From positions 1 through 32,845 of the forward strand of contig JAFDHQ010000026.1 in the NCBI GenBank assembly GCA_019308685.1: a stretch of 32,845 bases of DNA. The letters run 5' to 3'. Positions 15,393 to 21,948 of this stretch are shown piece after piece. The notes under the pieces are model-generated. The model worked only from the letters and a program-made list of their open reading frames with translations. It ran no database searches and was not told the origin of the DNA. Source of the DNA: Deltaproteobacteria bacterium (lineage in GTDB: Bacteria > Desulfobacterota > Desulfobacteria > Desulfobacterales > UBA11574). The position numbers were made by a program, and so were the translations under genes. Numbering within the stretch: the first letter of the stretch is position 1; each line of letters starts with the position of its first letter.

Positions 15393-15541
15393 TAGTGTCC
15401 ATCCAGAAATGGTAGATTTTGGTTTCCGGCAAGGCCCGAGCGAGTTTTCAACCGCAGGCATAGCATCATGCTATTTCGAGGATTAAAAACGAGCGAGAAC
15501 GCCGCCGGGGGCCGAAAGATGCCGTTTTTGAATGGACACTA
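15393..15541. repeat. 149-bp symmetric palindromic (MITE-like) repeat
   Basis: TAGTGTCC at 15393-15400 pairs with GGACACTA at 15534-15541, and the centre is the perfect ATAGCAT-C-ATGCTAT at 15460-15474. The distance from the centre base 15467 to each end is 74 bases. Intermediate segments (GAGCGAGTTTT / AAAAACGAGCGAGAAC and CCGGCAAGGCCC / GCCGCCGGGGGCC) pair imperfectly. It has no coding capacity. Solo ends occur at 11825-11837 and 20574-20593. It fills the gap between ybaK-like and CGGC genes. Confidence 0.88.
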
Positions 15542-15576
15542 ACTAAAATTGTTGAACAAAGATAACTCCCATCGGG

Positions 15577-15921
15577 CTAATGATAATCATGTGTGCCCAA
15601 AACCACCTCGATACCGGTCTTGTTTTCCAACATTTTAGCTATTTCCTCGGGATCGTTATAAGGGCAACCGGGTTTTGCATTCGCAAAACAAGAACTCAGG
15701 TATATCTTGTCCGGTTTCATTTCCGACATTTTTATAGCCATCCCCGTGTTGGGGATCAAGGACCGGCCCGGGCATTCACATTTAACAAAGCCGATAACCT
15801 GGCTGGGCTCATCAAATTTACCTTCTCCGAGCGCTGCAGCTTTAAGACAACGCCATTCTCCGGCACAACCGTAACCACTGTCCATGTAGGCGCCACATCC
15901 CACGACAGCAACTTTTTTCAT
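15577..15921 (-). CDS. CGGC-domain putative metal-binding protein
   Basis: The 114-residue protein has many cysteines: GCGAYMDSGYGCAGEWRC near the N-terminus, FVKCECPGR at about 47 and SCFANAKPGCPY near the C-terminus. This matches the CGGC domain family, found in anaerobes and thought to bind metal or a cluster. The exact reaction is unknown. AAGGAGGACAAA precedes the ATG, a strong ribosome site. It lies 21 bases after the NifX-like gene on the same strand, so the two are probably co-transcribed. Confidence 0.8.
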   Translation of the reverse strand: MKKVAVVGCGAYMDSGYGCAGEWRCLKAAALGEGKFDEPSQVIGFVKCECPGRSLIPNTGMAIKMSEMKPDKIYLSSCFANAKPGCPYNDPEEIAKMLENKTGIEVVLGTHDYH

Positions 15922-15942
15922 TTTGTCCTCCTTTTTAATTCC

Positions 15943-16473
15943 TTATGATATGTTTTTTCCACGGCCCTTACCTCCGCCACGGCTCATACCGCCGCCGCCC
16001 ATACCCATGCCGCGACCGCCGCCCATACCTCTTCCACCTCGGCCCCTACCGCCGCCGCCCATACCTCTTCCGCCGCCTATTCCCATGATGCGATTGCCAC
16101 CATTGCCTTCGGCTAAGCCGTTGTGATCCGGCACGTTCGGTTTTTTCGCGGGTGAAAGTTTTCCGTTTTTGAAGTTTTCCAGAACTTCCTTAACGGTTCC
16201 CGTGTTTCCGAGAAAAATTTGGATTCCTGCCGCATAAAGGGTACTCACAGCATTAGGCCCGCAATTCCCGGTTATTACCGATTTGACCCCTTTGGAAGCA
16301 ACAAATTGAGCCGACTGAATTCCGGCCCCACCCCCTAAGGCACCGCTTTGATTATCAAAAACCTCGAAACTCATATCGTCTGTATCGACGATTAAAAAAT
16401 AAGCGCATCGACCAAACCGTGGGTCGACCTGTGAATTAAGATCCTTACCGGACGAACTAATGGCTATTTTCAT
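15943..16473 (-). CDS. NifX/NafY-like Fe-Mo-cluster-binding protein with Gly/Arg tail
   Basis: Residues 1-110 form the dinitrogenase iron-molybdenum cofactor domain (MKIAISSSGKDLNSQVDPRFGRCAYF, then VITGNCGPNA), as in NifX, NifB C-terminus and the orange protein (ORP) of sulfate reducers. Residues 135-176 are a low-complexity tail of RGMGGG/GRGRGG repeats ending KGRGKN, unusual for this family and possibly a DUF5320-like fusion. The frame opens at 16491, but AAGGA lies about 9 bases before the second Met (16473), which also starts the conserved MKIAIS, so that start is chosen. It is a likely small-metal-cluster carrier. Confidence 0.85.
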   Translation of the reverse strand: MKIAISSSGKDLNSQVDPRFGRCAYFLIVDTDDMSFEVFDNQSGALGGGAGIQSAQFVASKGVKSVITGNCGPNAVSTLYAAGIQIFLGNTGTVKEVLENFKNGKLSPAKKPNVPDHNGLAEGNGGNRIMGIGGGRGMGGGGRGRGGRGMGGGRGMGMGGGGMSRGGGKGRGKNIS

Positions 16474-16568
16474 TATTTTCGTTCCTTTCATATATTAATT
16501 TTGTAATTGTTTTCATATGACCTAACTCGTATCCACTAAATCGGACAAGCCGAAAACAAGAAATATTT

Positions 16569-16625
16569 GCCACCAAGCCACCAAGCCACGAAGGATTTTA
16601 TTATTCGTTCTTAGTGCCTGGTGGC
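16569..16625. repeat. Compact GCCACCAAG inverted repeat
   Basis: GCCACCAAGCCACCAAGCCA and following bases (16569-16594) face CTTAGTGCCTGGTGGC (16610-16625). This is the same arm type as the pair bounding 13910-14233. It lies 55 bases downstream of the FmdB-like gene in the minus-strand direction and upstream of the NifX-like gene. Confidence 0.6.
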
Positions 16626-16680
16626 GATAAGAAAAAAGTTTTGCCACAAAATGCACAAAATCAACCCATTCGAGCCGAAT

Positions 16681-16935
16681 TTATAACGGTCGTTTTCCAC
16701 AGCAACTCCCCGGTCCGGCGCAGTCGGCCTGACCTGGAGACAAACCACAGCAAGCGGTATCACCGGGTCCGGGCATCCGGTTTTTATTCGGTCCGGACAG
16801 GGAGGAGTGAGCGGAAACAAGTTTTTTCAGGTTATGGCCGCCGCAATTTTTGCATCCGGGCATCTCACCCGAACCTGCAATGAGAAGTTCGCTGGTCTCT
16901 CCGCAGTCCATACACAAAAAATCAAAAAGAGGCAT
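16681..16935 (-). CDS. FmdB-family zinc ribbon protein
   Basis: The 84-residue protein starts MPLFDFLCMDCG and has a second pair in PGCKNCGG, the four-cysteine zinc ribbon of FmdB-type putative regulators. The tail is rich in Gly, Pro and Cys (TACCGLSPGQADCAGPGSCCGK) and may bind extra metal. Function is not established for the family. The frame opens at 16956, but AAGGAGAACGGAT immediately precedes the ATG at 16935, which gives the family N-terminus. It is part of the metal-cluster neighbourhood. Confidence 0.8.
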   Translation of the reverse strand: MPLFDFLCMDCGETSELLIAGSGEMPGCKNCGGHNLKKLVSAHSSLSGPNKNRMPGPGDTACCGLSPGQADCAGPGSCCGKRPL

Positions 16936-17025
16936 ATCCGTTCTCCTTAGTTTCAAAGGTCTCCCAATGTCAGTTAATCACCCGGTATTCCACTTGCGGA
17001 AGCGAGCCTGGCAAAATTTTATACG

Positions 17026-17253
17026 TTATGACCCGCGTGGGTAATTTTCGATATTTTTCGCATAACTTTCAAAGTCGTTTTCCAAAATGAACCGTGAAAT
17101 CATTTCACTTACTTTGTCAGCTGTATCTATGCGATAAACACCTTTTTCATCTCGGCCTTCAATTTTCTTAGCATTCTCCACGATTGCTTGAAGAGAAGCG
17201 GCTGTCATTTCAACATTGACATTAACCGTAAGGGTTTCTTTCGATGCATTCAT
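17026..17253 (-). CDS. Small conserved-looking protein of unknown function
   Basis: The roughly 75-residue acidic protein (MNASKETLTVNVNVEMT...) has no recognised domain. It has an N-terminal beta-like segment and a helix-rich C-terminal half (DTADKVSEMISRFILENDFESYAKNIENY). It starts 5 bases after the DUF89-like stop, and AAGGAG inside the end of that gene serves as ribosome site, so it is translationally linked to it. A TTG at 17265 is a possible alternative start. Its role is probably tied to the DUF89 protein, but that is inference. Confidence 0.65.
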   Translation of the reverse strand: MNASKETLTVNVNVEMTAASLQAIVENAKKIEGRDEKGVYRIDTADKVSEMISRFILENDFESYAKNIENYPRGS

Positions 17254-17258
17254 TAGGT

Positions 17259-18110
17259 TCAACAACTCCTTTTAACAATAAAACTTCCCTGTTCGCAACC
17301 CATATGACCGGATATCACCGGGCATTTTGCCTGTAACAGAAAAAAAATATTCTTTTCACAACTGCTCAGCGTTTCGTAATTACCCTGTCCCTTGGCAATA
17401 ATCAGATCAGCATCTGAAAAACATTCCCTGAATTTTTTTGAGCATTTTTCTAAAACTGTTCCGGGTATGTTCGAACCATTATCGATGACATTGACGAGTT
17501 CGGTCATACCGGTTTCCCTTGCATCCACCATTGTGGCATCATTTATGATCGGAGCGCCCCTTACGACAAATGTTACCTTGTCCACAGGCAATTGTTCTAT
17601 CAGTAAACGATCAAAAACAATCTCTCCGCAATTGTCCCCCAAATAAAGAATATTTTTCGCCGAATCTATTGAATCACGCAATATATCAATATCCCCGAAC
17701 CATTGCGTCGACATTGCCTGTTCAATCGTATCAAAGATAATAGAGCGGTTTATTTCTGCATTTACACCGAAATCGATAATATTTCCGGCGACGGCCATTC
17801 GAATGGCGGTATCCACGGAATCGGAAGAAGTTTGGATCCGTTGTTTCAGGTCAGGATAGAGTTCGAGAGCAAAACGGTTGAACCGGTCTTTAATATTTTT
17901 ATAGGGGTCATGGATTCCGGAAAGTTCTCTAATGAGTTGGTGGATATATTGACCCATCATCGGAGGTGATTGATTCAGGTTCATTTTGCTTGCTGCGGCA
18001 AGAACACCGCGAAGTACCTGCTCATGAATATTTTCATCAGAGGTCGTTAACCTTGCTGCATCAAGGGCCTGACGGATAAAACAGGGTATACAGTCATACG
18101 TTGTTTTCAT
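17259..18110 (-). CDS. DUF89/ARMT1-like metal-dependent phosphatase
   Basis: The 283-residue protein begins with a CIPCFIRQA segment (CxxC) seen in the prokaryotic DUF89 subgroup. It carries the motifs LGDNCGEIVFDRLL (catalytic Asp/Asn), VRGAPIINDATMVDA and DLIIAKGQGNYETL. DUF89 proteins are metal-dependent phosphatases thought to remove damaged or surplus sugar phosphates and nucleotide-related metabolites. The CxxC subgroup often lies near metal-cluster genes in anaerobes. It heads a minus-strand run ending with the small gene and FmdB, and is divergent from the DUF134 regulator, with a 258-base promoter region between them. Confidence 0.85.
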   Translation of the reverse strand: MKTTYDCIPCFIRQALDAARLTTSDENIHEQVLRGVLAAASKMNLNQSPPMMGQYIHQLIRELSGIHDPYKNIKDRFNRFALELYPDLKQRIQTSSDSVDTAIRMAVAGNIIDFGVNAEINRSIIFDTIEQAMSTQWFGDIDILRDSIDSAKNILYLGDNCGEIVFDRLLIEQLPVDKVTFVVRGAPIINDATMVDARETGMTELVNVIDNGSNIPGTVLEKCSKKFRECFSDADLIIAKGQGNYETLSSCEKNIFFLLQAKCPVISGHMGCEQGSFIVKRSC

Positions 18111-18303
18111 AAAATTACTGTCGTCTCGGTGCGTGGGGTGTCATCTTCTTGACTTTTTCCGGGACCATCAGTTATGAGTATAATCTCAAAAAAAACAAAC
18201 TAAGGCCTATTATCCGGATGGTCAAGCTGTTTTTTTTAAATATGATTTTTATTTTGTCCGGAATCGTTACGACAATATAATGGTCATATGATCAATTAAA
18301 TGC

Positions 18304-18332
18304 TTGACACATTATTTTGTAGTAATTATATT
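18304..18332 (+). promoter_or_regulatory. Near-consensus sigma-70 promoter of the DUF134 gene
   Basis: TTGACA (18304-18309) and TATATT (18327-18332) with a 17-base spacer form one of the best promoters in the window. The transcript would start near 18339 and the ATG is at 18369. Confidence 0.75.
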
Positions 18333-18338
18333 TTAATC

Positions 18339-18350
18339 AAATGATCATTT
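18339..18350. promoter_or_regulatory. Operator-like palindrome at the DUF134 start site
   Basis: AAATGATCATTT is a perfect 12-base palindrome at the predicted transcription start. A related TCATATGATCAATT lies just upstream of the -35 box at about 18284-18297. A pair flanking the promoter suggests repression, perhaps by the DUF134 product itself. Confidence 0.45.
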
Positions 18351-18368
18351 CATAAAGGTAATTTTATT

Positions 18369-18698
18369 ATGCCGAGAATGAAAAAACCGAGATTTGTATC
18401 AAGATATCCGACCATTACCGCTTTTGTGCCACGGGGAATGTTTCAAACCGGTGAAGTTATTCTTCCGGTGGAAGGACTTGAGGCGATAAGATTGAGCGAT
18501 TTCGAACATCTTGACCAGGAAACCGCCGCAAAAATAATGGAGGTATCTCGCCAGACATACGGTAGAATTTTATCCGAAGCCCGTGGAATTATTTCAGAAG
18601 CGCTGGTCACGGGAAAGGCTCTTATCATTGATGGGGGCGCCTATGAAATGCGTGGAAAACAGAGAAAACGCCACAGAAGAGGTGGCAGGAAATTTTAA
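18369..18698 (+). CDS. DUF134-family DNA-binding regulator
   Basis: The 109-residue protein has the DUF134 layout: MPRMKKPR at the start, VEGLEAIRLSDFEHLDQETAAKIMEVSRQTYGRIL as a sigma-like helix-turn-helix (about 40-70), and a basic C-terminal tail (RGKQRKRHRRGGRKF). Family members sit beside NifX/ORP and Mrp-like genes and are presumed regulators of them. AAAGG lies about 11 bases before the ATG. Downstream by 33 bases is the DUF5320-like gene, and both end at a clear terminator. Confidence 0.85.
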   Translation: MPRMKKPRFVSRYPTITAFVPRGMFQTGEVILPVEGLEAIRLSDFEHLDQETAAKIMEVSRQTYGRILSEARGIISEALVTGKALIIDGGAYEMRGKQRKRHRRGGRKF

Positions 18699-18731
18699 AT
18701 AGTTTGTAGTAAAACAAAGGAGGTGAGTGTA

Positions 18732-18950
18732 ATGCCAAAAAGAGATGGAACCGGTCCAATGGGTAACGGTCGAATGACCGGAAGAGATCGAGGAACCTGT
18801 AACCCGGATCGAGGGTCTTTTAGCGATAATAATCAGGGTAGACGGAACTTAAGCTTAGGATCGGGCCAGAACAAAGGCCTGGGTCGGAATTCAGGCAGAG
18901 GTTTCGGACAACGCCGTGGCTCTGGAAAAGGACGTGGCAATAGACGGTAA
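18732..18950 (+). CDS. DUF5320-like Gly/Arg-rich small protein
   Basis: The 72-residue protein begins MPKRDGTGPMGNGRMTGRDRGTC, close to the DUF5320 N-terminus (MPxGDGTGPxGxGPMTGRxxG). The rest is rich in Gly, Arg and Asn and ends GSGKGRGNRR, like the tail of the NifX-like protein. Its function is unknown, though members accompany DUF134 and NifX genes. The ATG at 18732 is preceded by AAAGGAGGTGAGTGTA, which makes the in-frame GTG at 18723 part of the ribosome site rather than the start. Confidence 0.8.
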   Translation: MPKRDGTGPMGNGRMTGRDRGTCNPDRGSFSDNNQGRRNLSLGSGQNKGLGRNSGRGFGQRRGSGKGRGNRR

Positions 18951-18958
18951 AATATAGA

Positions 18959-18986
18959 AGCCGGGTCCAAAGGCCCGGCTTTTTTA
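18959..18986 (+). terminator. Factor-independent terminator after the DUF134 operon
   Basis: AGCCGGGTC / GGCCCGGCT form a stem with one G-U pair around an AAA loop, followed by six T residues and AAT. It ends the DUF134-DUF5320 transcript 10 bases after the stop. Confidence 0.9.
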
Positions 18987-19043
18987 ATATTTAACAAATA
19001 TCCAAAAAATTCTGAAATTTTTAAGGAAATATCGGTCTTAGAA

Positions 19044-19679
19044 ATGAAGATAACCATCATATATGACAACACGGCGTGGGATAAAAATTTAAAGTCCGAC
19101 TGGGGATTTTCATGTTTGGTAGAAGCTTTTGGGAAAAAAATACTCTTCGATACCGGCGCTAAACCTGATATTCTGATGTATAATATGAAAAAATTGAATA
19201 TTGACCCTCTGCAGGTTGACGAGGTTTTTATTTCTCATTCACACTGGGATCATACCGGCGGGCTTTCCTATTTTTTCAGCTTAAACCCGGTGACGGTTTA
19301 TATCCCCGAATCCTTCGCATTATCGAATGATAAAATAAATGTTATAAGGGTTAACAAAAAACGCAAACTACATGATAACATATATTCTACGGGTGAATTA
19401 AAACGTATCGAGCAGTCCCTGATCATAAAGGAAAATGCGGGTGTAACGGTAATTGCCGGATGTTCTCATCCGGGTGTCCAGGAAATTTTGACCGCCGCGT
19501 CGGAAATGGGTAAAGTGACAACACTCATCGGTGGGCTTCATGGATTCAATGAGTTTCATTTGATTGATAGTCTGGAAAATATCTGCCCGACGCATTGCAC
19601 CCGGTTTATTCGGGAAATCAAAGATCTTTACCCCGGCAAAACTATTGAAGGCGGGGCGGGTAGAGTCATCATAACCTGA
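19044..19679 (+). CDS. Metallo-beta-lactamase-fold hydrolase (MptA/RFAP-synthase-like group)
   Basis: The 211-residue protein has the metal-binding motif HSHWDH (His65, His67, Asp69, His70) plus AGCSHPG (about residue 147) and IGGLHGFN, a pattern found in the group annotated as RFAP-synthase-like or oxidoreductase-like MBL proteins. It likely binds two metal ions. The substrate is unknown. It follows the DUF134 operon terminator by 58 bases and is probably a separate transcript, though it belongs to the same anaerobe metal neighbourhood. No clear ribosome site is seen. Confidence 0.82.
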   Translation: MKITIIYDNTAWDKNLKSDWGFSCLVEAFGKKILFDTGAKPDILMYNMKKLNIDPLQVDEVFISHSHWDHTGGLSYFFSLNPVTVYIPESFALSNDKINVIRVNKKRKLHDNIYSTGELKRIEQSLIIKENAGVTVIAGCSHPGVQEILTAASEMGKVTTLIGGLHGFNEFHLIDSLENICPTHCTRFIREIKDLYPGKTIEGGAGRVIIT

Positions 19680-19759
19680 TCATATTGAGTCGAATCCATC
19701 ATTTATTGAAATGGCAACAAAGTTGAAAATAACAATCTGTTATCATTAGCAATTAAAAA

Positions 19760-19794
19760 GCCTCTCGAAAATTTTCATAAAATATTCGGGTTAA
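19760..19794 (+). promoter_or_regulatory. 35-base upstream element shared with 14246-14280
   Basis: This is the second copy of the element described at 14246-14280 (31 of 35 identical). It ends 20 bases before the ATG of the following MBL gene. The surrounding sequences differ. Confidence 0.5.
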
Positions 19795-19814
19795 AATTAG
19801 AGAAGCGTTTGATC

Positions 19815-20555
19815 ATGTTCAAAATCCATCCTATTGTTGTAGGAACCAAAATATTTGACAAAAGCATGATGACGTACCAGTACGGCAACGGCCAGGAGTA
19901 TACCATCCCTATTTACTGCTGGTATTTGGAAGGCGGGGACCGAAAAATCCTTGTGGATACCGGTGAAATGAGTCCGATCCAATCCCCGGACAGGGAAATG
20001 GCCATCGGAGGAAAGATTTATACGTTCGAGCAGGGGCTGTCCCGATGGGATCTATCACCGGCGGACATCGACATTGTCATCCACACCCATTTGCATAACG
20101 ACCATTGTGAAAACGATTACAAATGCGAAAATGCTGAAATTTATGTTCACGAAAAAGAAATAGAAAGAATCCACAACCCTCATCCGCTCGATTATCGCTA
20201 TCTTGAGGATTACATAGAGGATGTGAAGGAGAACGGGCAGATACGAATGATTACCGGTGACCGGGAAATTCTACCGGGAATCCGGGTGGTTCATACACCG
20301 GTTCATACGGAAGGTGGGTTGACTGTATTCATTGATACACCCGGTGGTCAGGCCGCCATAACTGGATTTTGCGTAATTAAAGAGAATTTTTATCCACCGG
20401 TTCAAATAAAAGCCATGGAAATGGAGGTAATTCCTCCCGGGACACTTATAAATGCGTATGAGGCGTATGACATTATGCTGAAAGTTAAAAATATGGCGGA
20501 TATACTGCTGCCACTCCATGAACCGGAGTTTGCGTCTATGGATACGATACCCTAG
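19815..20555 (+). CDS. Metallo-beta-lactamase-fold hydrolase, AHL-lactonase-like
   Basis: The 246-residue protein has the HxHxDH motif THLHNDHC (His92, His94, Asp96, His97), LVDTGE before it, HTPVHTEGG, a TGFC segment and a final LPLHEPEF. This resembles the N-acyl-homoserine lactonase/SahH-type MBL subgroup. Substrate cannot be assigned. The frame opens with TTG at 19809 (MIMFK), but ATG at 19815 is preferred as a standard start. The ribosome site is weak in both cases. A palindrome (20582-20600) follows the stop. Confidence 0.8.
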   Translation: MFKIHPIVVGTKIFDKSMMTYQYGNGQEYTIPIYCWYLEGGDRKILVDTGEMSPIQSPDREMAIGGKIYTFEQGLSRWDLSPADIDIVIHTHLHNDHCENDYKCENAEIYVHEKEIERIHNPHPLDYRYLEDYIEDVKENGQIRMITGDREILPGIRVVHTPVHTEGGLTVFIDTPGGQAAITGFCVIKENFYPPVQIKAMEMEVIPPGTLINAYEAYDIMLKVKNMADILLPLHEPEFASMDTIP

Positions 20556-20573
20556 AGGTGGTTTCAAAACCTC

Positions 20574-20593
20574 CCATTTCTGGATGGACACTA
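20574..20593. repeat. Reverse-strand copy of the MITE-like repeat end
   Basis: CCATTTCTGGATGGACACTA is the exact 20-base reverse complement of 15393-15412, the left end of the 149-bp palindrome. No second arm is seen. The adjacent GGATGGA-CACTA-TCCATCC (20582-20600) forms its own hairpin followed by TTTATT and may act as a weak terminator for the MBL gene. Confidence 0.75.
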
Positions 20594-20655
20594 TCCATCC
20601 TTTATTCCAGCCCGTCCGCCTGACTCCGCTTGGCGGAAGAGTGGGTTTGCAGGCG

Positions 20656-21267
20656 TTAGATATCCGGCTGGAAATCTTCGATTATCTTGGTTTTTTCGAT
20701 AAAAGATTCAATATTATTATAGGCGGTTTCATAAATGTTCATCACCGATTCCAATCGGTGATAAATGGGATCTTCAAATCCCAAGAGATTTCCTATTTTC
20801 TGCAGCAGGTTTTCCCCTTCTTTAAAATGACTCGCAATTTCACCAAGGACCTTCTTTCGTTTGTAATGCTTTTTTCGTTCCTTGGCGATAATCGGTAAAA
20901 GCCTCCGAACAGAATATTCAACCAGGGCATTTCTTGGCGCATTAAAATCTTTCGAAACATTATCCAGCGATACCAGCGATTTTTTACTGATAACGAACGT
21001 TTTTTGAATTCGGTTTTGTTTGGTTAATTCGGTATGTTGAATTTCACGAGCAATTGACCTTAACAAACCTGCATCTTCTACTAAATGATCAAAAAGGGAC
21101 TTTTGTTTTATACCCAAATGGGCTGACACAATACTGATAGCGTCAATGCATCCTTCCGTTAACTTAAAAGTCGCTCGAACAGATTGCCTGCCCATCAAAT
21201 CTGCAGTAGACGTCCGGGGTAGGGAGATACTTTTTCCCGATTTTTGTTTTTCGTCTTTTTCCATCAT
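20656..21267 (-). CDS. Tandem ribbon-helix-helix-like DNA-binding protein
   Basis: The roughly 203-residue protein contains two similar modules, RQSVRATFKLTEGCIDAISIVSAH... and about 60 residues later RIQKTFVISKKSLVSLDNVSKDF..., each with a short strand followed by two helices, as in ribbon-helix-helix domains. The C-terminal third is basic then helical (ERKKHYKRKKVLGEIASHF). It may bind DNA as a pseudo-dimer. I do not recognise a named family. The ATG at 21267 or 21264 has GAGG 5 or 8 bases upstream. It is divergent from hsp20, with a shared AT-rich promoter region, so regulation of hsp20 is possible. Confidence 0.6.
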   Translation of the reverse strand: MMEKDEKQKSGKSISLPRTSTADLMGRQSVRATFKLTEGCIDAISIVSAHLGIKQKSLFDHLVEDAGLLRSIAREIQHTELTKQNRIQKTFVISKKSLVSLDNVSKDFNAPRNALVEYSVRRLLPIIAKERKKHYKRKKVLGEIASHFKEGENLLQKIGNLLGFEDPIYHRLESVMNIYETAYNNIESFIEKTKIIEDFQPDI

Positions 21268-21350
21268 TCTCACCTCGTTACCGATTTGATAATTATTACT
21301 AAATATATATTAACATATTTAATAATGCAATATTTTTTTTAAATATTATA

Positions 21351-21378
21351 TTGACAACACCAATTTTAATATTATTTT
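21351..21378 (+). promoter_or_regulatory. Possible sigma-70 promoter of hsp20
   Basis: TTGACA (21351-21356) and TATTTT (21373-21378) with a 16-base spacer. The region is very AT-rich, so other -10 boxes are possible. A palindrome AAAGGTTATTAACCTTT (21393-21409) lies just downstream of the expected start and could be an operator. No CIRCE element is seen. Confidence 0.4.
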
Positions 21379-21392
21379 TTGATTAATTAAAA

Positions 21393-21409
21393 AAAGGTTA
21401 TTAACCTTT
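21393..21409. promoter_or_regulatory. Palindrome in the hsp20 leader
   Basis: AAAGGTTATTAACCTTT is symmetric except at its centre, with 8-bp arms. It sits between the likely start site and the ribosome site of hsp20 (AGGAGGTG before the ATG at 21438), a position suited to repressor binding. Confidence 0.4.
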
Positions 21410-21437
21410 AAACATACCGAAATCAGGAGGTGTTATT

Positions 21438-21881
21438 ATGGAACTGATAAGATGGAACCCTCGAAGAGAGTTGTTCGGTTTGCACAATAGATTCAACCGC
21501 ATGTTTGACGAGTTTTTTTCTCCGACTGTCAGGAGTGATGAAATAATGTCCGTCCGGGGCTGGAGTCCGGTCGTGGATATTTACGAAAATGAGGAGAATA
21601 TTGTTATTACGGCTGAACTTCCGGGTGTTGACAAAAAAGATATGGCCGTCGATGTCAAAGGGAGAATTCTTACATTGAAAGGTGAGCGTTCAACACATGA
21701 TGAAGTGAAAGAGGACAACTATTACCGGCAAGAAAGATGTTATGGGAAATTTGAAAGATGTTTTACCCTGCCCGTGGAAGTTGACCCTGAAAAAATAAAA
21801 GCGGATTATAAAGACGGTGTTCTAAAAATTGATATTCCCAAAGTCGAGGAAAGCAAACCCAAACAGGTGACCATTCACTAA
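21438..21881 (+). CDS. Hsp20/alpha-crystallin small heat-shock protein
   Basis: The 147-residue chaperone has an N-terminal arm (MELIRWNPRRELFGLHNRF), the alpha-crystallin domain (about residues 43-135, WSPVVDIYENEENIVITAELPGV, then YGKFERCFTLP and KADYKDGVLKIDIPK), and a short tail. It holds unfolding proteins without ATP as oligomers. It has a strong ribosome site (CAGGAGGTG), ends in a strong terminator and is monocistronic. No heat-shock sigma-32 site could be confirmed by eye. Confidence 0.95.
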   Translation: MELIRWNPRRELFGLHNRFNRMFDEFFSPTVRSDEIMSVRGWSPVVDIYENEENIVITAELPGVDKKDMAVDVKGRILTLKGERSTHDEVKEDNYYRQERCYGKFERCFTLPVEVDPEKIKADYKDGVLKIDIPKVEESKPKQVTIH

Positions 21882-21914
21882 ACGATCATTTGTAAGTAAA
21901 TACATGGAGCACTG

Positions 21915-21948
21915 GGGGCGGTTAGCGATTAACCGCCCCATTTTTTTT
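21915..21948 (+). terminator. Strong terminator of hsp20, overlapping the convergent gene
   Basis: GGGGCGGTTA (21915-21924) pairs perfectly with TAACCGCCCC (21930-21939), followed by ATTTTTTTT. The right arm encodes the final codons (WGG and TAA) of the convergent YkgJ-like gene, whose stop is at 21929. On the minus strand there is no T-run, so it terminates mainly the plus strand. Confidence 0.93.
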
